A DNA stretch of 64,000 nucleotides from JAHZMA01 sp965205905 (lineage in GTDB: Bacteria > Pseudomonadota > Alphaproteobacteria > JABAAW01 > JAHZMA01). The stretch lies in contig CBDBHZ010000012.1 of NCBI GenBank assembly GCA_965205905.1, positions 434,001-498,000 on the forward strand, given 5' to 3'. The notes beneath the pieces were generated by a model. The model saw nothing but the letters and a program-made list of their open reading frames with translations. It made no database searches and had not been told where the DNA came from. Positions 36,183 to 44,036 of this stretch are shown piece after piece. The translations under genes were made by a program, and so were the position numbers. Numbering within the stretch: the first letter of the stretch is position 1; the number at the start of each line of letters is the position of its first letter.

Positions 36183-36207
36183 CCGCCCTGCACTCCAGTG
36201 CCAGCGG
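36183..36207 (-). promoter_or_regulatory. nested hairpin in the rne leader
   Basis: On the minus strand an outer stem CCGC/GCGG encloses GCACT-GG-AGTGC, giving a compact stem-loop about 22 bases upstream of the rne ATG. Autoregulation of RNase E through its 5' leader is known in enterobacteria; any similar role here is inference. Confidence 0.4.
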
Positions 36208-36520
36208 TTGATAAATTAAATTTTTACGAATTAAAATAAACAAAGCCACAACCCAATACACGATAAAATGTAGGTTAAGCGCAAAATACAAGTTACTTAG
36301 TTTTTGCATTCTATCAGGCTTCCTTAAATACGCTGGTAAATTTTATAAAATTAAATGTAATAATTTTCTTTTGATAATCTGGTGATTATTACTTTCAATC
36401 TACGCAACTATTTTCATAATTAACGATGCTTCGTTTTATAGCACCGACTTCTCACAATATAGCTAACCTGACATTAAGTTGCAAGCAACAATATGCAGAT
36501 GATTTGTTTTTCTTAAAGAT

Positions 36521-36549
36521 TTTACTTGTATCATCACGCATATTATATT
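36521..36549 (+). promoter_or_regulatory. candidate promoter of the dksA-like gene
   Basis: TTTACT (36521-36526), a 17-base spacer and TATATT (36544-36549) match the housekeeping sigma consensus at 4 and 5 of 6 positions. The start point near 36556 leaves a 39-base leader before the ATG at 36595. Confidence 0.5.
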
Positions 36550-36594
36550 AATAAAAAATAATGATTTTCAATGTTTTTATAGGGAATTATTCTC

Positions 36595-37062
36595 ATGGTA
36601 AAAAGCAATATCAGCAATAGTGATTCTACTGCGCCATTATTACCGCCTGATTATCTGCCAACATCAGATGAAAAATTTATGAATCCCATCATGTTGGAAT
36701 ATTTCAAGCAAAAATTAATCAAGTGGCGTAAAGAATTGGTCAGTGAATTAAACGATACTATTCATAATTTGCAAGAAAATAACAGCCCTCAGCCTGACCC
36801 TGCAGACCAAGCATCAGCCGATAGCCAGCGCGCTTTTGAATTACGCACCCGCGAAAGATTTTACAAATTAACAGGTAAAATTGACCAAGCATTAGAGCGC
36901 ATTAGCAATGGCACTTACGGGCAATGTGTGGTAACAGGCGAAAATATTGCCGTAAAAAGGCTTGATGCTCGCCCTATCGCCACCATGACGATTGAAGCGC
37001 AAGAAGCGCATGAGCGTAAAGAGCAACACCATAAAAAGCCATATTCTGATAAGCCTATCTAG
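36595..37062 (+). CDS. dksA: DksA/TraR-family RNA polymerase-binding protein, zinc-finger cysteines mostly lost
   Basis: 155-residue transcription factor that binds the RNA polymerase secondary channel and works with ppGpp. The coiled-coil (about residues 33-102) carries the acidic tip DPADQAS with Asp68 and Asp71, matching the functional DxxDxA motif. The globular end reads YGQCVVTGENIAVKRLDARP, retaining one cysteine (Cys111) of the usual four, so no zinc site of the E. coli type can form. This variant occurs in other alphaproteobacteria. The C-terminal helix ends in a basic tail. Monocistronic, with a shared terminator downstream. Confidence 0.9.
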   Translation: MVKSNISNSDSTAPLLPPDYLPTSDEKFMNPIMLEYFKQKLIKWRKELVSELNDTIHNLQENNSPQPDPADQASADSQRAFELRTRERFYKLTGKIDQALERISNGTYGQCVVTGENIAVKRLDARPIATMTIEAQEAHERKEQHHKKPYSDKPI

Positions 37063-37088
37063 CAACATTTCACGCCTTTAAATAAGCA

Positions 37089-37123
37089 AAAGCCGACCCC
37101 CAAGCTATTGAGGAATCGGCTTT
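37089..37123. terminator. bidirectional terminator hairpin
   Basis: Arms AAAGCCGA (37089-37096) and TCGGCTTT (37116-37123) lie between the convergent ends of the dksA-like gene and the lipoprotein gene. Short T-runs follow on both strands (TTTAT on plus, TTTTGC on minus), so it may serve both genes. Confidence 0.65.
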
Positions 37124-37147
37124 ATAAATACGCTGTATAAAACTGTT

Positions 37148-37690
37148 TTACTGTAATGGTATTGGATTATTAAGACCCGAACCCGTTGAGCTTGCTGGGC
37201 TAGGCGCACCGTTAAAGCTTGCACCCGTTGGCACATCAGCTGGGCGTAATGATGCAATCATCACAATCCGCGAACCACGCAAACCCAATGGCTGAATGCT
37301 TAAAGTTGCGATTCTATCACCACGAATAAAGACAATACTGCTTGTTCTATCCTGCACCGAAAGCACAGTCTGCCAGCCATAGCTAGGCATTTGCGATTGA
37401 AACACGGCAAAGGCACGTACAGGTGCAATTCCAGTATTCATTGTAATGCGTCCTGTCCATCTATCGCCACGCCCTAAAATCAGCGAATCGGCAACATCTA
37501 ATTTTGCACCATCAGGAATCGGAATATCATTCACCAAATCAAGCGATACTTTTTGTTGTTCGAATTCTTCAAGCTCTTGCTCAAGTGAAGAGCGCGAATT
37601 GTTCAGCGAACAACCGCTTATTACCATCGCCATTATCACAATGATAATCGCATTTGCTTGTAGGTTAGATTTACCAAATAATTTCTTCAT
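37148..37690 (-). CDS. putative lipoprotein of unknown function
   Basis: About 180 residues. A lipobox VISGC (Cys near 27) follows a hydrophobic stretch rich in Ile and Met. The mature part starts with a short acidic/glutamine-rich segment (SSLEQELEEFEQQ), then a beta-rich domain (about residues 50-150: LVNDIPIPDGAKL, SLILGRGDRWTGRITM, YGWQTVLSVQDRTSSIVFI). The end is a Pro/Ser/Gly/Asn-rich linker. The ATG at 37690 suits GGATGAG upstream; 37699 is an alternative. It lies downstream of icd on the same strand. Not recognised further. Confidence 0.8.
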   Translation of the reverse strand: MKKLFGKSNLQANAIIIVIMAMVISGCSLNNSRSSLEQELEEFEQQKVSLDLVNDIPIPDGAKLDVADSLILGRGDRWTGRITMNTGIAPVRAFAVFQSQMPSYGWQTVLSVQDRTSSIVFIRGDRIATLSIQPLGLRGSRIVMIASLRPADVPTGASFNGAPSPASSTGSGLNNPIPLQ

Positions 37691-37712
37691 TATACTCATC
37701 CGTTTTAGTGTT

Positions 37713-37750
37713 ATGTTATTGTTACTCTAGCGTAACAAAGCAAATAACAT
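37713..37750. repeat. imperfect inverted repeat between icd and the lipoprotein gene
   Basis: Outer arms ATGTTATT (37713-37720) and AATAACAT (37743-37750), with inner arms GTTAC (37721-37725) and GTAAC (37732-37736). No T-run follows on the icd strand. It may be an RNA processing or attenuation hairpin in an icd-lipoprotein transcript. Confidence 0.45.
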
Positions 37751-37774
37751 GCCATAACGGATAGGTTGCTGAAA

Positions 37775-38989
37775 TTAGACGCGTTTTTCTAACAATTCTC
37801 TCACTTTTGCCAAAAATTCATCGGTGGTGAGAAATTTTTGATTGTCACCAATCAGCAATGCCAAATCTTTGGTCATAAAGCCAGTTTCCACCGCTTCAAC
37901 GCAAGATTGCTCTAATTTTTCGGCAAATTCTATCACCTGTGGCGTTTCATCGAATCGCCCACGTGCGGCAAGCGCGCGCGTCCATGCAAATAAGGAGGCA
38001 ATCGGGTTGGTTGATGTGGCTTTACCTTGCTGATATTGCCTGAAATGACGCGTTACGGTGCCATGCGCCGCTTCGGTGCAGACAGTTTTGCCATCAGGGC
38101 TTGTGAGTACCGATGTCATCATGCCAAGCGAGCCAAAACCTTGTGCTATCGAATCAGACTGCACATCGCCATCATAATTTTTACATGCCCACAGATAACC
38201 GCCCTCGCTTTTTAAGGCATAAGCAACCATATCGTCAATCAAACGATGTTCATATTCAATGCCTGCCTCCGCAAATGTTGCTTTATATTTTTCATCAAAC
38301 ACGCGCTGAAAAATATCCTTAAACCGCCCATCATAGGTGCGTAAAATCGTGTTTTTTGTAGAAAGATAAACCGATATATTTTGCGTTAACCCATAATTAA
38401 AACATGCTTCAGCAAAGCCGCGAATCGATTCGTCTAAATTATACATTGCCAGTGCAACGCCCGCTTGTGGAAAACGGAACACCTGTTTTTCTTCGGTCAT
38501 TTTACTGGCATCATCGGGGGTGAAAATAAATTTTAATGTCCCAGGTTCGTTAATCACCATCTCGGTTGCGCGATATTGGTCACCATAGGCATGACGCGCC
38601 ACAAAAATCGGCTTTTTCCAGCTCTTCACCAATAATGGCACATTCTTGCAAATGATAGGGGCGCGGAAAATGGTGCCGTTCAAATAGTTGCGAATCGTCC
38701 CATTAGGCGATGGAAACATATTATCTAGTGAAAATTCTTTTACCCGTGCAGGGTCTGCGGTAATGGTAGCGCATTTAACGCCCACCCCATGTTGCCTAAC
38801 TGCCTGTGCGGCTTCTAATGTTACCTTATCGCCTGTTTGGTCGCGATTGGTAACGCTTAAATCAAAATATTTCAGGTCAATATCCAAAAACGGATAAATC
38901 AGTTGGTCTTTGATATTTTGCCAAATGATGCGCGTCATCTCGTCGCCATCAATATCAACAATCGGGTTATTTACTTTAATTTTGGTCAT
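37775..38989 (-). CDS. icd: NADP-dependent isocitrate dehydrogenase
   Basis: 404-residue homodimer-type isocitrate dehydrogenase converting isocitrate to 2-oxoglutarate in the TCA cycle. Signatures: NPIVDIDGDEMTRIIW, FPSPNGTIRNYLNGTIFR, KPIFVARHAYGDQYRATE, RLIDDMVAYALKSEGGYLWACKNYDGDVQSD (Mg2+/isocitrate site), and EAAHGTVTRHFRQYQQG for cofactor binding. It resembles the eukaryote-like subfamily common in alphaproteobacteria. GATGAAGTA precedes the ATG. Confidence 0.97.
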   Translation of the reverse strand: MTKIKVNNPIVDIDGDEMTRIIWQNIKDQLIYPFLDIDLKYFDLSVTNRDQTGDKVTLEAAQAVRQHGVGVKCATITADPARVKEFSLDNMFPSPNGTIRNYLNGTIFRAPIICKNVPLLVKSWKKPIFVARHAYGDQYRATEMVINEPGTLKFIFTPDDASKMTEEKQVFRFPQAGVALAMYNLDESIRGFAEACFNYGLTQNISVYLSTKNTILRTYDGRFKDIFQRVFDEKYKATFAEAGIEYEHRLIDDMVAYALKSEGGYLWACKNYDGDVQSDSIAQGFGSLGMMTSVLTSPDGKTVCTEAAHGTVTRHFRQYQQGKATSTNPIASLFAWTRALAARGRFDETPQVIEFAEKLEQSCVEAVETGFMTKDLALLIGDNQKFLTTDEFLAKVRELLEKRV

Positions 38990-39037
38990 TACTTCATCTT
39001 TCTTTGTTTTTTATTGCCCTAACATAAAAGGCATTTG

Positions 39038-40006
39038 TTAAAAAATCAAGTTGTTACCGCAAATAATAGGATAGCCATTCAAAAAATCGTGCCATGATAG
39101 AATTTTACCACCAATTTTCTGAATTTTAGTGATATTGATTGCCGTGCCATTAAAACATTGCACCTTGATACCATCATCAAGCGAAATCACAGTGCCAGCA
39201 GGCGCATCAAGCGTGCCAGCAGGCATATCAAACGTGCCATCACATATAACCGCATCATGCACAATCAGCCTTATCGTTTCAGCATTATCGCCTGTACGTT
39301 TGTGATTAAACCACAGATTCGGCCAACCCTTAAAAGCACGCATTTTACGGATTAATGTTTCCGCATCATCACGGTCAAAATCGATACGCCCATCATCGCG
39401 CGTTATTTTAGGCGCGTAACTGACTTGTGCTTCATCTTGCTCGGTGGCAGTGATTCTAACCGCTTTTGTGATATAATCAATCATCATTCTCTGTCCTAAT
39501 TGTTTCAGCATATCATGCAATTCTGGCGTGGTGATATTATCAGGCAGTGCAAGTGATTCTTGCATTAAAATACCGCCACTATCCAATCCCTTATCCATTT
39601 GCATTAAAGTGATACCCGTTTGCTGATGCCCCGCCAGAATCACCGCCTGTATCGGTGATGCCCCGCGAAAATGCGGCAGTAAAGAGGCATGGATATTCAC
39701 CGCACCCCATTGGCAAGCATCGCAATAATTTTGTGGCAATTTCATGCCATACGCCACCACCACCATCATATCGGGCTTAAATGCCATCAGCTGTGTTAAG
39801 AGCGAATCATCAAGCCTATCAGGGGTGAATAGCGGTAAATTATAGTGTTCAGCAATATTGGCAACATCGGTTGCTTGTGGCTTTTGTCCGCGTTTGGCGG
39901 GGCGTGGTGGCATGGTGCAGACTGCAACAATATCGATAGACGCGTCCAACATCCCCTGCAATATATGTGCGGCAAAATCAGGCGAGCCCATAAAAATAAC
40001 GCGCAT
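39038..40006 (-). CDS. fmt: methionyl-tRNA formyltransferase
   Basis: 322-residue enzyme formylating initiator Met-tRNA. N-terminal formyltransferase fold with VIFMGSPDFAAHIL, VVAYGMKLP, the HASLLPHFRGASPIQ catalytic segment (Asn-His-Asp set) and GITLMQMDKGLDSGGIL; the C-terminal OB-like domain follows after about residue 210. It lies 6 bases downstream of def, so formylation and deformylation genes are co-transcribed (def-fmt). Confidence 0.96.
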   Translation of the reverse strand: MRVIFMGSPDFAAHILQGMLDASIDIVAVCTMPPRPAKRGQKPQATDVANIAEHYNLPLFTPDRLDDSLLTQLMAFKPDMMVVVAYGMKLPQNYCDACQWGAVNIHASLLPHFRGASPIQAVILAGHQQTGITLMQMDKGLDSGGILMQESLALPDNITTPELHDMLKQLGQRMMIDYITKAVRITATEQDEAQVSYAPKITRDDGRIDFDRDDAETLIRKMRAFKGWPNLWFNHKRTGDNAETIRLIVHDAVICDGTFDMPAGTLDAPAGTVISLDDGIKVQCFNGTAINITKIQKIGGKILSWHDFLNGYPIICGNNLIF

Positions 40007-40012
40007 CTGTGC

Positions 40013-40537
40013 TTAACTCTCTGCCAATTTTTCTTTTTTAACGAAGCTTTTCCATATCATGTGCCGTTTTAGACGCGAGAGATGGTCGATAAATAACACC
40101 CCATTCAGATGGTCAATCTCATGTTGAATACATCTTGCCAACAAGCCATCTGCCTCAATTTCTTGAATCTCGCCATCGGTTGATTGATAACGGAATATAC
40201 CTGCAATCGGGCGCGTTACCTCGCGGCTAATACCGGGAATTGAAAGACATCCCTCACTATAGGGTTCGCCCTCTTCACTGAGCGAGATAATTTCAGGATT
40301 TATCATTTTATACGCCTCGCTACCATCGCGTGATGGCGATATATCAACCACAATCAGTCTTTTCAACACTGCTATCTGATTGGCAGCAAGCCCGATACCG
40401 CTTTCGGCATACATGGTTTCCAACATATCATCTAGCAATGTGATAATCTCATCATCAATATGCGTAACAGGGACTGCTGTTTGCGTTAAAATTGGGTCAG
40501 GAATATAAATAATGGGATACAGCAAAGAATCATCCAT
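40013..40537 (-). CDS. def: peptide deformylase
   Basis: 174-residue metallohydrolase that removes the formyl group from nascent proteins. Three family motifs are present: ESGIGLAANQIA (G-x-G-LAA type), EGCLSIPG with the metal cysteine, and QHEIDHLNGVLFID with HExxH. The ATG at 40537 is preferred, since longer readings start inside tRNA-Glu. No strong Shine-Dalgarno. It lies 18 bases after tRNA-Glu on the same strand, so it may be partly expressed by read-through from the tRNA promoter. Confidence 0.96.
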   Translation of the reverse strand: MDDSLLYPIIYIPDPILTQTAVPVTHIDDEIITLLDDMLETMYAESGIGLAANQIAVLKRLIVVDISPSRDGSEAYKMINPEIISLSEEGEPYSEGCLSIPGISREVTRPIAGIFRYQSTDGEIQEIEADGLLARCIQHEIDHLNGVLFIDHLSRLKRHMIWKSFVKKEKLAES

Positions 40538-40555
40538 CTCAATAATTTTGATAAA

Positions 40556-40631
40556 TGGCATCCCCAACGGGGTTCGAACCCGTGTTTCCGGCGTGAAAGG
40601 CCAGCGTCCTAGACCACTAGACGATGGGGAC
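40556..40631 (-). tRNA. tRNA-Glu (anticodon TTC)
   Basis: 76-base tRNA with encoded CCA (40556-40558). Acceptor stem GTCCCCA/TGGGGAT (first pair G-U), anticodon stem CTGGC/GCCGG with loop CTTTCAC carrying TTC, T arm CGGGTTCGAACCCCG. It decodes GAA and GAG. It sits just upstream of def on the minus strand. Confidence 0.97.
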
Positions 40632-40677
40632 ATATTCCACTTACATCACGAATGAGTAAAGCAATCAGTCGCACATG

Positions 40678-40706
40678 GTTTTACAACTTATAACAAAAAG
40701 CGTCAA
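40678..40706 (-). promoter_or_regulatory. candidate tRNA-Glu promoter
   Basis: Minus-strand TTGACG (40701-40706), a 17-base spacer and TAAAAC (40678-40683). The start near 40671 would give a 40-base leader before the mature tRNA 5' end at 40631. Confidence 0.45.
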
Positions 40707-40754
40707 GTGCTATATTTTTTTACTTAACATGAATTGCCAGCAAATGAGGATAAA

Positions 40755-40772
40755 TTGGCATTTTTCTTGCTT
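40755..40772 (+). promoter_or_regulatory. sigma-54 (RpoN) type promoter of the hook-like gene
   Basis: TTGGCATTTTTCTTGCTT contains the invariant GG (40757-40758) and GC (40769-40770) separated by exactly 10 bases, the -24/-12 spacing of sigma-54 promoters (consensus TGGCAC-N5-TTGC). The start point near 40782 would leave a leader of about 48 bases. Flagellar hook genes of Caulobacter and relatives use sigma-54 promoters, which fits the downstream gene. Confidence 0.6.
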
Positions 40773-40829
40773 ATCAATTCGGTAACATAACAAAATAAGC
40801 AGAAAATTTTACGCGAGGGAGTAAATTTA

Positions 40830-42167
40830 ATGTCTCTTATGCATGCCTTTGTGCCGATTACCAGCTCGATTCAGTATAATTCTGAACGTTTTGCCAATAT
40901 TTCTGATTCAGTCAATCTGCAAAATGTTAATGGCGCCAAACGTAGCCGAATCGTTTTTAGTACATTGCTAGGCGACCGCGACCCTGCCGCTAGCAACAAT
41001 GTGATGAAAAATACTGGCGTTGAAAGCCATACCAGACAAAATGTCAGCACACAAGGCGCGATTACGCCAACGGGCAATAGTTTAGATTTAAGCATTAATG
41101 GCTATGGTTTTTTTGGGGTTTTATCAAATCCAGACGCACTTAATATTAATGCTTCTGATTTTAATGCCGATGATTTCACGGCAACCAACCTTGCCCAAAA
41201 CGTGCATCTTACCCGTAATGGTTCATTTTCGCTGAAACAATTTCCGAATCAAGATGGCGATATTATCAGTGAGGGACCGCAATATATCGTTGACCCTGAC
41301 GGGCATTTTCTATTAGGCTGGCAAGCACCCACAGGCGAAGATTTTGCACAAGGCTTTCCTGAGCGCACCCCCGAAAACCTTACCCCCTTGCAGCTTAATC
41401 CTGAAGCATTAATCTTGCAGGCACAACCAACCTCACTGCTACATACAAATATCAATCTGCCACATGATGTTACACTCCCCGATGATACTGATTTTCCACA
41501 GCTGGTTACCGTCTATGATGATGATGGTGCGGCAAGGTCGATGAATCTGAATTTTCGCTATAGTGGCACTGAAAATCAATGGGAAGTGATGCCTCTCTTC
41601 GTTGATGAAGTGGGCAATGAAATAGATAGTGCCGACCCTATCAGCAGCACGATTACGTTTGATTCGCAGGGCAGAATTACATCCGCCGCACAGATTGGTA
41701 TCAGTTATGAAGGTGGCAGTTTTGTGTTAGATATGAATAATCTAACATCTTACGGTAAAAATTATACATTAGAAAGCGTTACGCAAGATGGCTACCCCGC
41801 TGGTAATTTAAGCTTTTTTGAAATTGATGGAAGCGGTGTGATAACGGGTAGTTTCGATAATGGACGTTCAGCAACAATCGCGCAAGTGCCGATTTTTGAT
41901 GTTGCCAATCGCGACCGCCTTAGCCCCTATAATTCTAATGGCGGACCTAAATATTCGCTGAACGAAAATAATATGAATTTACAAATTTATGATTTGCTTG
42001 AAACCCCCCATGCCCGTATCAATTCAAGCACATTAGAGCTTTCAACCATCGATTTGGCAGAAGTGTTTTCAGAAATGATTGAAACCCAACATTCTTACTC
42101 AATCGCCAATAACGCCTTGCAAATCATCAATGATATGACGCAACTGGCGTATCGTCTGAAATCTTAG
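40830..42167 (+). CDS. flgE: flagellar hook protein FlgE-like
   Basis: 445-residue hook/basal-body-rod family protein. Family signatures: NSLDLSINGYGFFGVL (the central FlgE/FlgG motif), LTRNGSF, and a C-terminal helix (STIDLAEVFSEMIETQHSYS and ANNALQIINDM) as in rod/hook proteins. The mid-region (about residues 195-330) is the variable hook D-domain. The N-terminus is divergent: NISDSVNLQNVNGAKRS stands where NIANxxTxGYK is usual. AGGGAG precedes the ATG. No other flagellar gene is within the window. It may be FlgE or a related hook/rod protein. Confidence 0.78.
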   Translation: MSLMHAFVPITSSIQYNSERFANISDSVNLQNVNGAKRSRIVFSTLLGDRDPAASNNVMKNTGVESHTRQNVSTQGAITPTGNSLDLSINGYGFFGVLSNPDALNINASDFNADDFTATNLAQNVHLTRNGSFSLKQFPNQDGDIISEGPQYIVDPDGHFLLGWQAPTGEDFAQGFPERTPENLTPLQLNPEALILQAQPTSLLHTNINLPHDVTLPDDTDFPQLVTVYDDDGAARSMNLNFRYSGTENQWEVMPLFVDEVGNEIDSADPISSTITFDSQGRITSAAQIGISYEGGSFVLDMNNLTSYGKNYTLESVTQDGYPAGNLSFFEIDGSGVITGSFDNGRSATIAQVPIFDVANRDRLSPYNSNGGPKYSLNENNMNLQIYDLLETPHARINSSTLELSTIDLAEVFSEMIETQHSYSIANNALQIINDMTQLAYRLKS

Positions 42168-43159
42168 TCTTCGCCAGTTTCACAGCTTTTTTGATAAATC
42201 AACCCTATCAGCATCAGTAACGCAATCGCCCCTAGCTGATGCAACACTGCTATCGGCACTGCAAGCGCAGTCAATAATGTGATAATGCCTAACATGAATT
42301 GCACTGCTAACAATGCTAGAAACCCTTGATAATAGACAGGGCGGTATTTCAACGCAAAGATAATACCAAAGCCAAAGCTCGCCATTGCCAAAAAACGATG
42401 ATGTAACTGAATAGATGCAGGGTTTTCAAATAGAATTGTCAGCAAAGATGCCCCTTGATATGGCACATAATCAGATGGCACTACCCCCTGCCCCATCAGT
42501 GGAAATTGATTGTAAATTAGCCCCGCCCGTGTGCCTGCCACAAACGCACCCGCAATGATGGTGAGTATCAGCAACAGCATCATAAAAAATGCGGGATTCA
42601 TCTGCAAGCGCAGTCTGCCCGTTACCAAGCCAACATGCTTCAAATAATGTTGCCAAATCAGCATGATAATCAGCACCGCCACCGTTAAATGCACCAGCAA
42701 TCGATATTGGCTGACATCAACCCTATCCACAAGCCCACTTTTCACCATCCACCAGCCAATCACTGCCTGCATACCGCCCAGCAATGGAATCAGTAATAAG
42801 GCAAAGGCTTGTTTTCGGGTGATGATGCCAGCTAACCAAAAATAAAGCCATGGCAATAAAAACACAAAACCTAGCAATCTGCCCCATAGCCTGTGCATAT
42901 ATTCCCAAAAGAATATTTGCTTAAAATAGGTTAAATCAATGCCAGCCGATTGCTGATATTCTGGAATCTGCTGATAAAGCGCAAAAACACGCAACCATTC
43001 TGCTTGGCTTAATGGCGGTAATGCCCCCATTAACGGGCGCCATTCCACCATAGAAAGCCCAGAATCAGTCAGCCTCGTGATTGCCCCAATCGCTATCATC
43101 GCTAATGTGGTCAATAATAATATCAGTAGCCATATGCTGATTTGCCTATTTTGTATCAT
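42164..43159 (-). CDS. ctaA: heme A synthase
   Basis: 331-residue COX15/CtaA inner-membrane protein converting heme O to heme A for cytochrome oxidase. About eight transmembrane helices. Signatures: GAITRLTDSGLSMVEWRP, FFWEYMHRLWGRLLGF with heme-ligating His, GWWMVKSGL, and LHHRFLA with a second conserved His. The start MIQNRQISIW at 43159 is chosen because GAGG lies about 8 bases upstream. The 3' end overlaps the hook-like gene by 4 bases. It implies an aa3/caa3-type oxidase elsewhere on the chromosome. Confidence 0.94.
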   Translation of the reverse strand: MIQNRQISIWLLILLLTTLAMIAIGAITRLTDSGLSMVEWRPLMGALPPLSQAEWLRVFALYQQIPEYQQSAGIDLTYFKQIFFWEYMHRLWGRLLGFVFLLPWLYFWLAGIITRKQAFALLLIPLLGGMQAVIGWWMVKSGLVDRVDVSQYRLLVHLTVAVLIIMLIWQHYLKHVGLVTGRLRLQMNPAFFMMLLLILTIIAGAFVAGTRAGLIYNQFPLMGQGVVPSDYVPYQGASLLTILFENPASIQLHHRFLAMASFGFGIIFALKYRPVYYQGFLALLAVQFMLGIITLLTALAVPIAVLHQLGAIALLMLIGLIYQKSCETGED

Positions 43160-43277
43160 GCCCATCACCTCATAAATATTAAAAACATGTAACCATATCA
43201 TTGACATTTTTACGATTCAGCCGTAAAAAAGTCAATGAGTGCCTTACATATATAACAGTGATAGGGTATAAAAAACC

Positions 43278-44036
43278 ATGATGAACAAAATATATTCAAC
43301 ATTCTCATTTCGCATTATCGGCATCATATTTTTGATGCTACTAACCGCTTGCGCTGGCAAAGACAAAGAAGTCTCGCCTGCCGATGTGTTATTCCAACAA
43401 GGCTATAACGCGCTGGCAGCTCAAAAATATTTTACTGCCGCCGAAACATTCAGCTCGATTGAGCAAAATTATCCCTATTCTGCTTTCACCCCGCAGGCGA
43501 TTCTGCTTGCCGCCTATTCGCAATATCAGCGCAATGATTATAAAGCCACTTTTGAAAAGCTAGATGTCTATAGTAAAAACTACCCTGCTTCCGATAAAAT
43601 CCCTTATGTGCTTTATCTTTACGGGCTTTCTTATTACGAACAAATTTCTGATATTTCACGCGACCAAGGCTATACCAAAGATGCGCGTGATAGTTTTCAA
43701 CGGCTGATTAACGAATATCCGCAAAGTGTGTATGCCCAAGATGCACGGGTAAAATTACTGCTTATCAATGATTCGCTGGCGGGCAAAGAACTTGCCATCG
43801 GGCGTTATTATCAGGACCGCAAATTATGCTCGGCTGCCATTAGGCGCTTTAAGTTTGTGGTGAAAACTTACGAAACCACCGCCCATGCCCCCGAAGCCTT
43901 GCATCGCACTGTGGAATGCTATCTCACCCTTGCCTTGCCCGCAGAGGCAAAGATATATGCGGCAATTTTAGGGCATAATTATGCGGGCTCATACTGGTAT
44001 CAACAAAGCTATCAGCTGATACAAGATTATCAATAA
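43278..44036 (+). CDS. bamD: outer membrane protein assembly factor BamD
   Basis: 252-residue outer-membrane lipoprotein of the BAM complex (formerly ComL/YfiO). Lipobox LLTAC with Cys near 25. The mature protein is a TPR superhelix: LFQQGYNALAAQKYFTAAE, YPYSAFTPQAILLAAYSQYQ, ARDSFQRLINEYPQSVYA and AIRRFKFVVKTYETTAHAPE. AGGG precedes the ATG. It overlaps recN by one base (TAATG), the bamD-recN-ligA arrangement found in alphaproteobacteria. Confidence 0.95.
   Translation: MMNKIYSTFSFRIIGIIFLMLLTACAGKDKEVSPADVLFQQGYNALAAQKYFTAAETFSSIEQNYPYSAFTPQAILLAAYSQYQRNDYKATFEKLDVYSKNYPASDKIPYVLYLYGLSYYEQISDISRDQGYTKDARDSFQRLINEYPQSVYAQDARVKLLLINDSLAGKELAIGRYYQDRKLCSAAIRRFKFVVKTYETTAHAPEALHRTVECYLTLALPAEAKIYAAILGHNYAGSYWYQQSYQLIQDYQ

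Larger units (their letters stand above)
36162..36594. other. 433-base non-coding gap between rne and the dksA-like gene
   Basis: AT-rich divergent regulatory region without a credible ORF. It holds the rne leader hairpin (36183-36207) and the dksA-like promoter (36521-36549). The middle part (about 36220-36500) shows no clear structured RNA or known motif by eye; an unannotated small RNA cannot be excluded. Confidence 0.6.

Noticed and set aside
40538..40633. Def reading frame extended through tRNA-Glu
   Set aside because: The extra residues are translated tRNA sequence; the ATG at 40537 gives a normal-length deformylase.
40733..40760. TGCCA/TGGCA inverted repeat as terminator before the hook-like gene
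   Set aside because: The arms are 5-6 bases with a long loop, and the 3' arm is better explained as the -24 element of the sigma-54 promoter.
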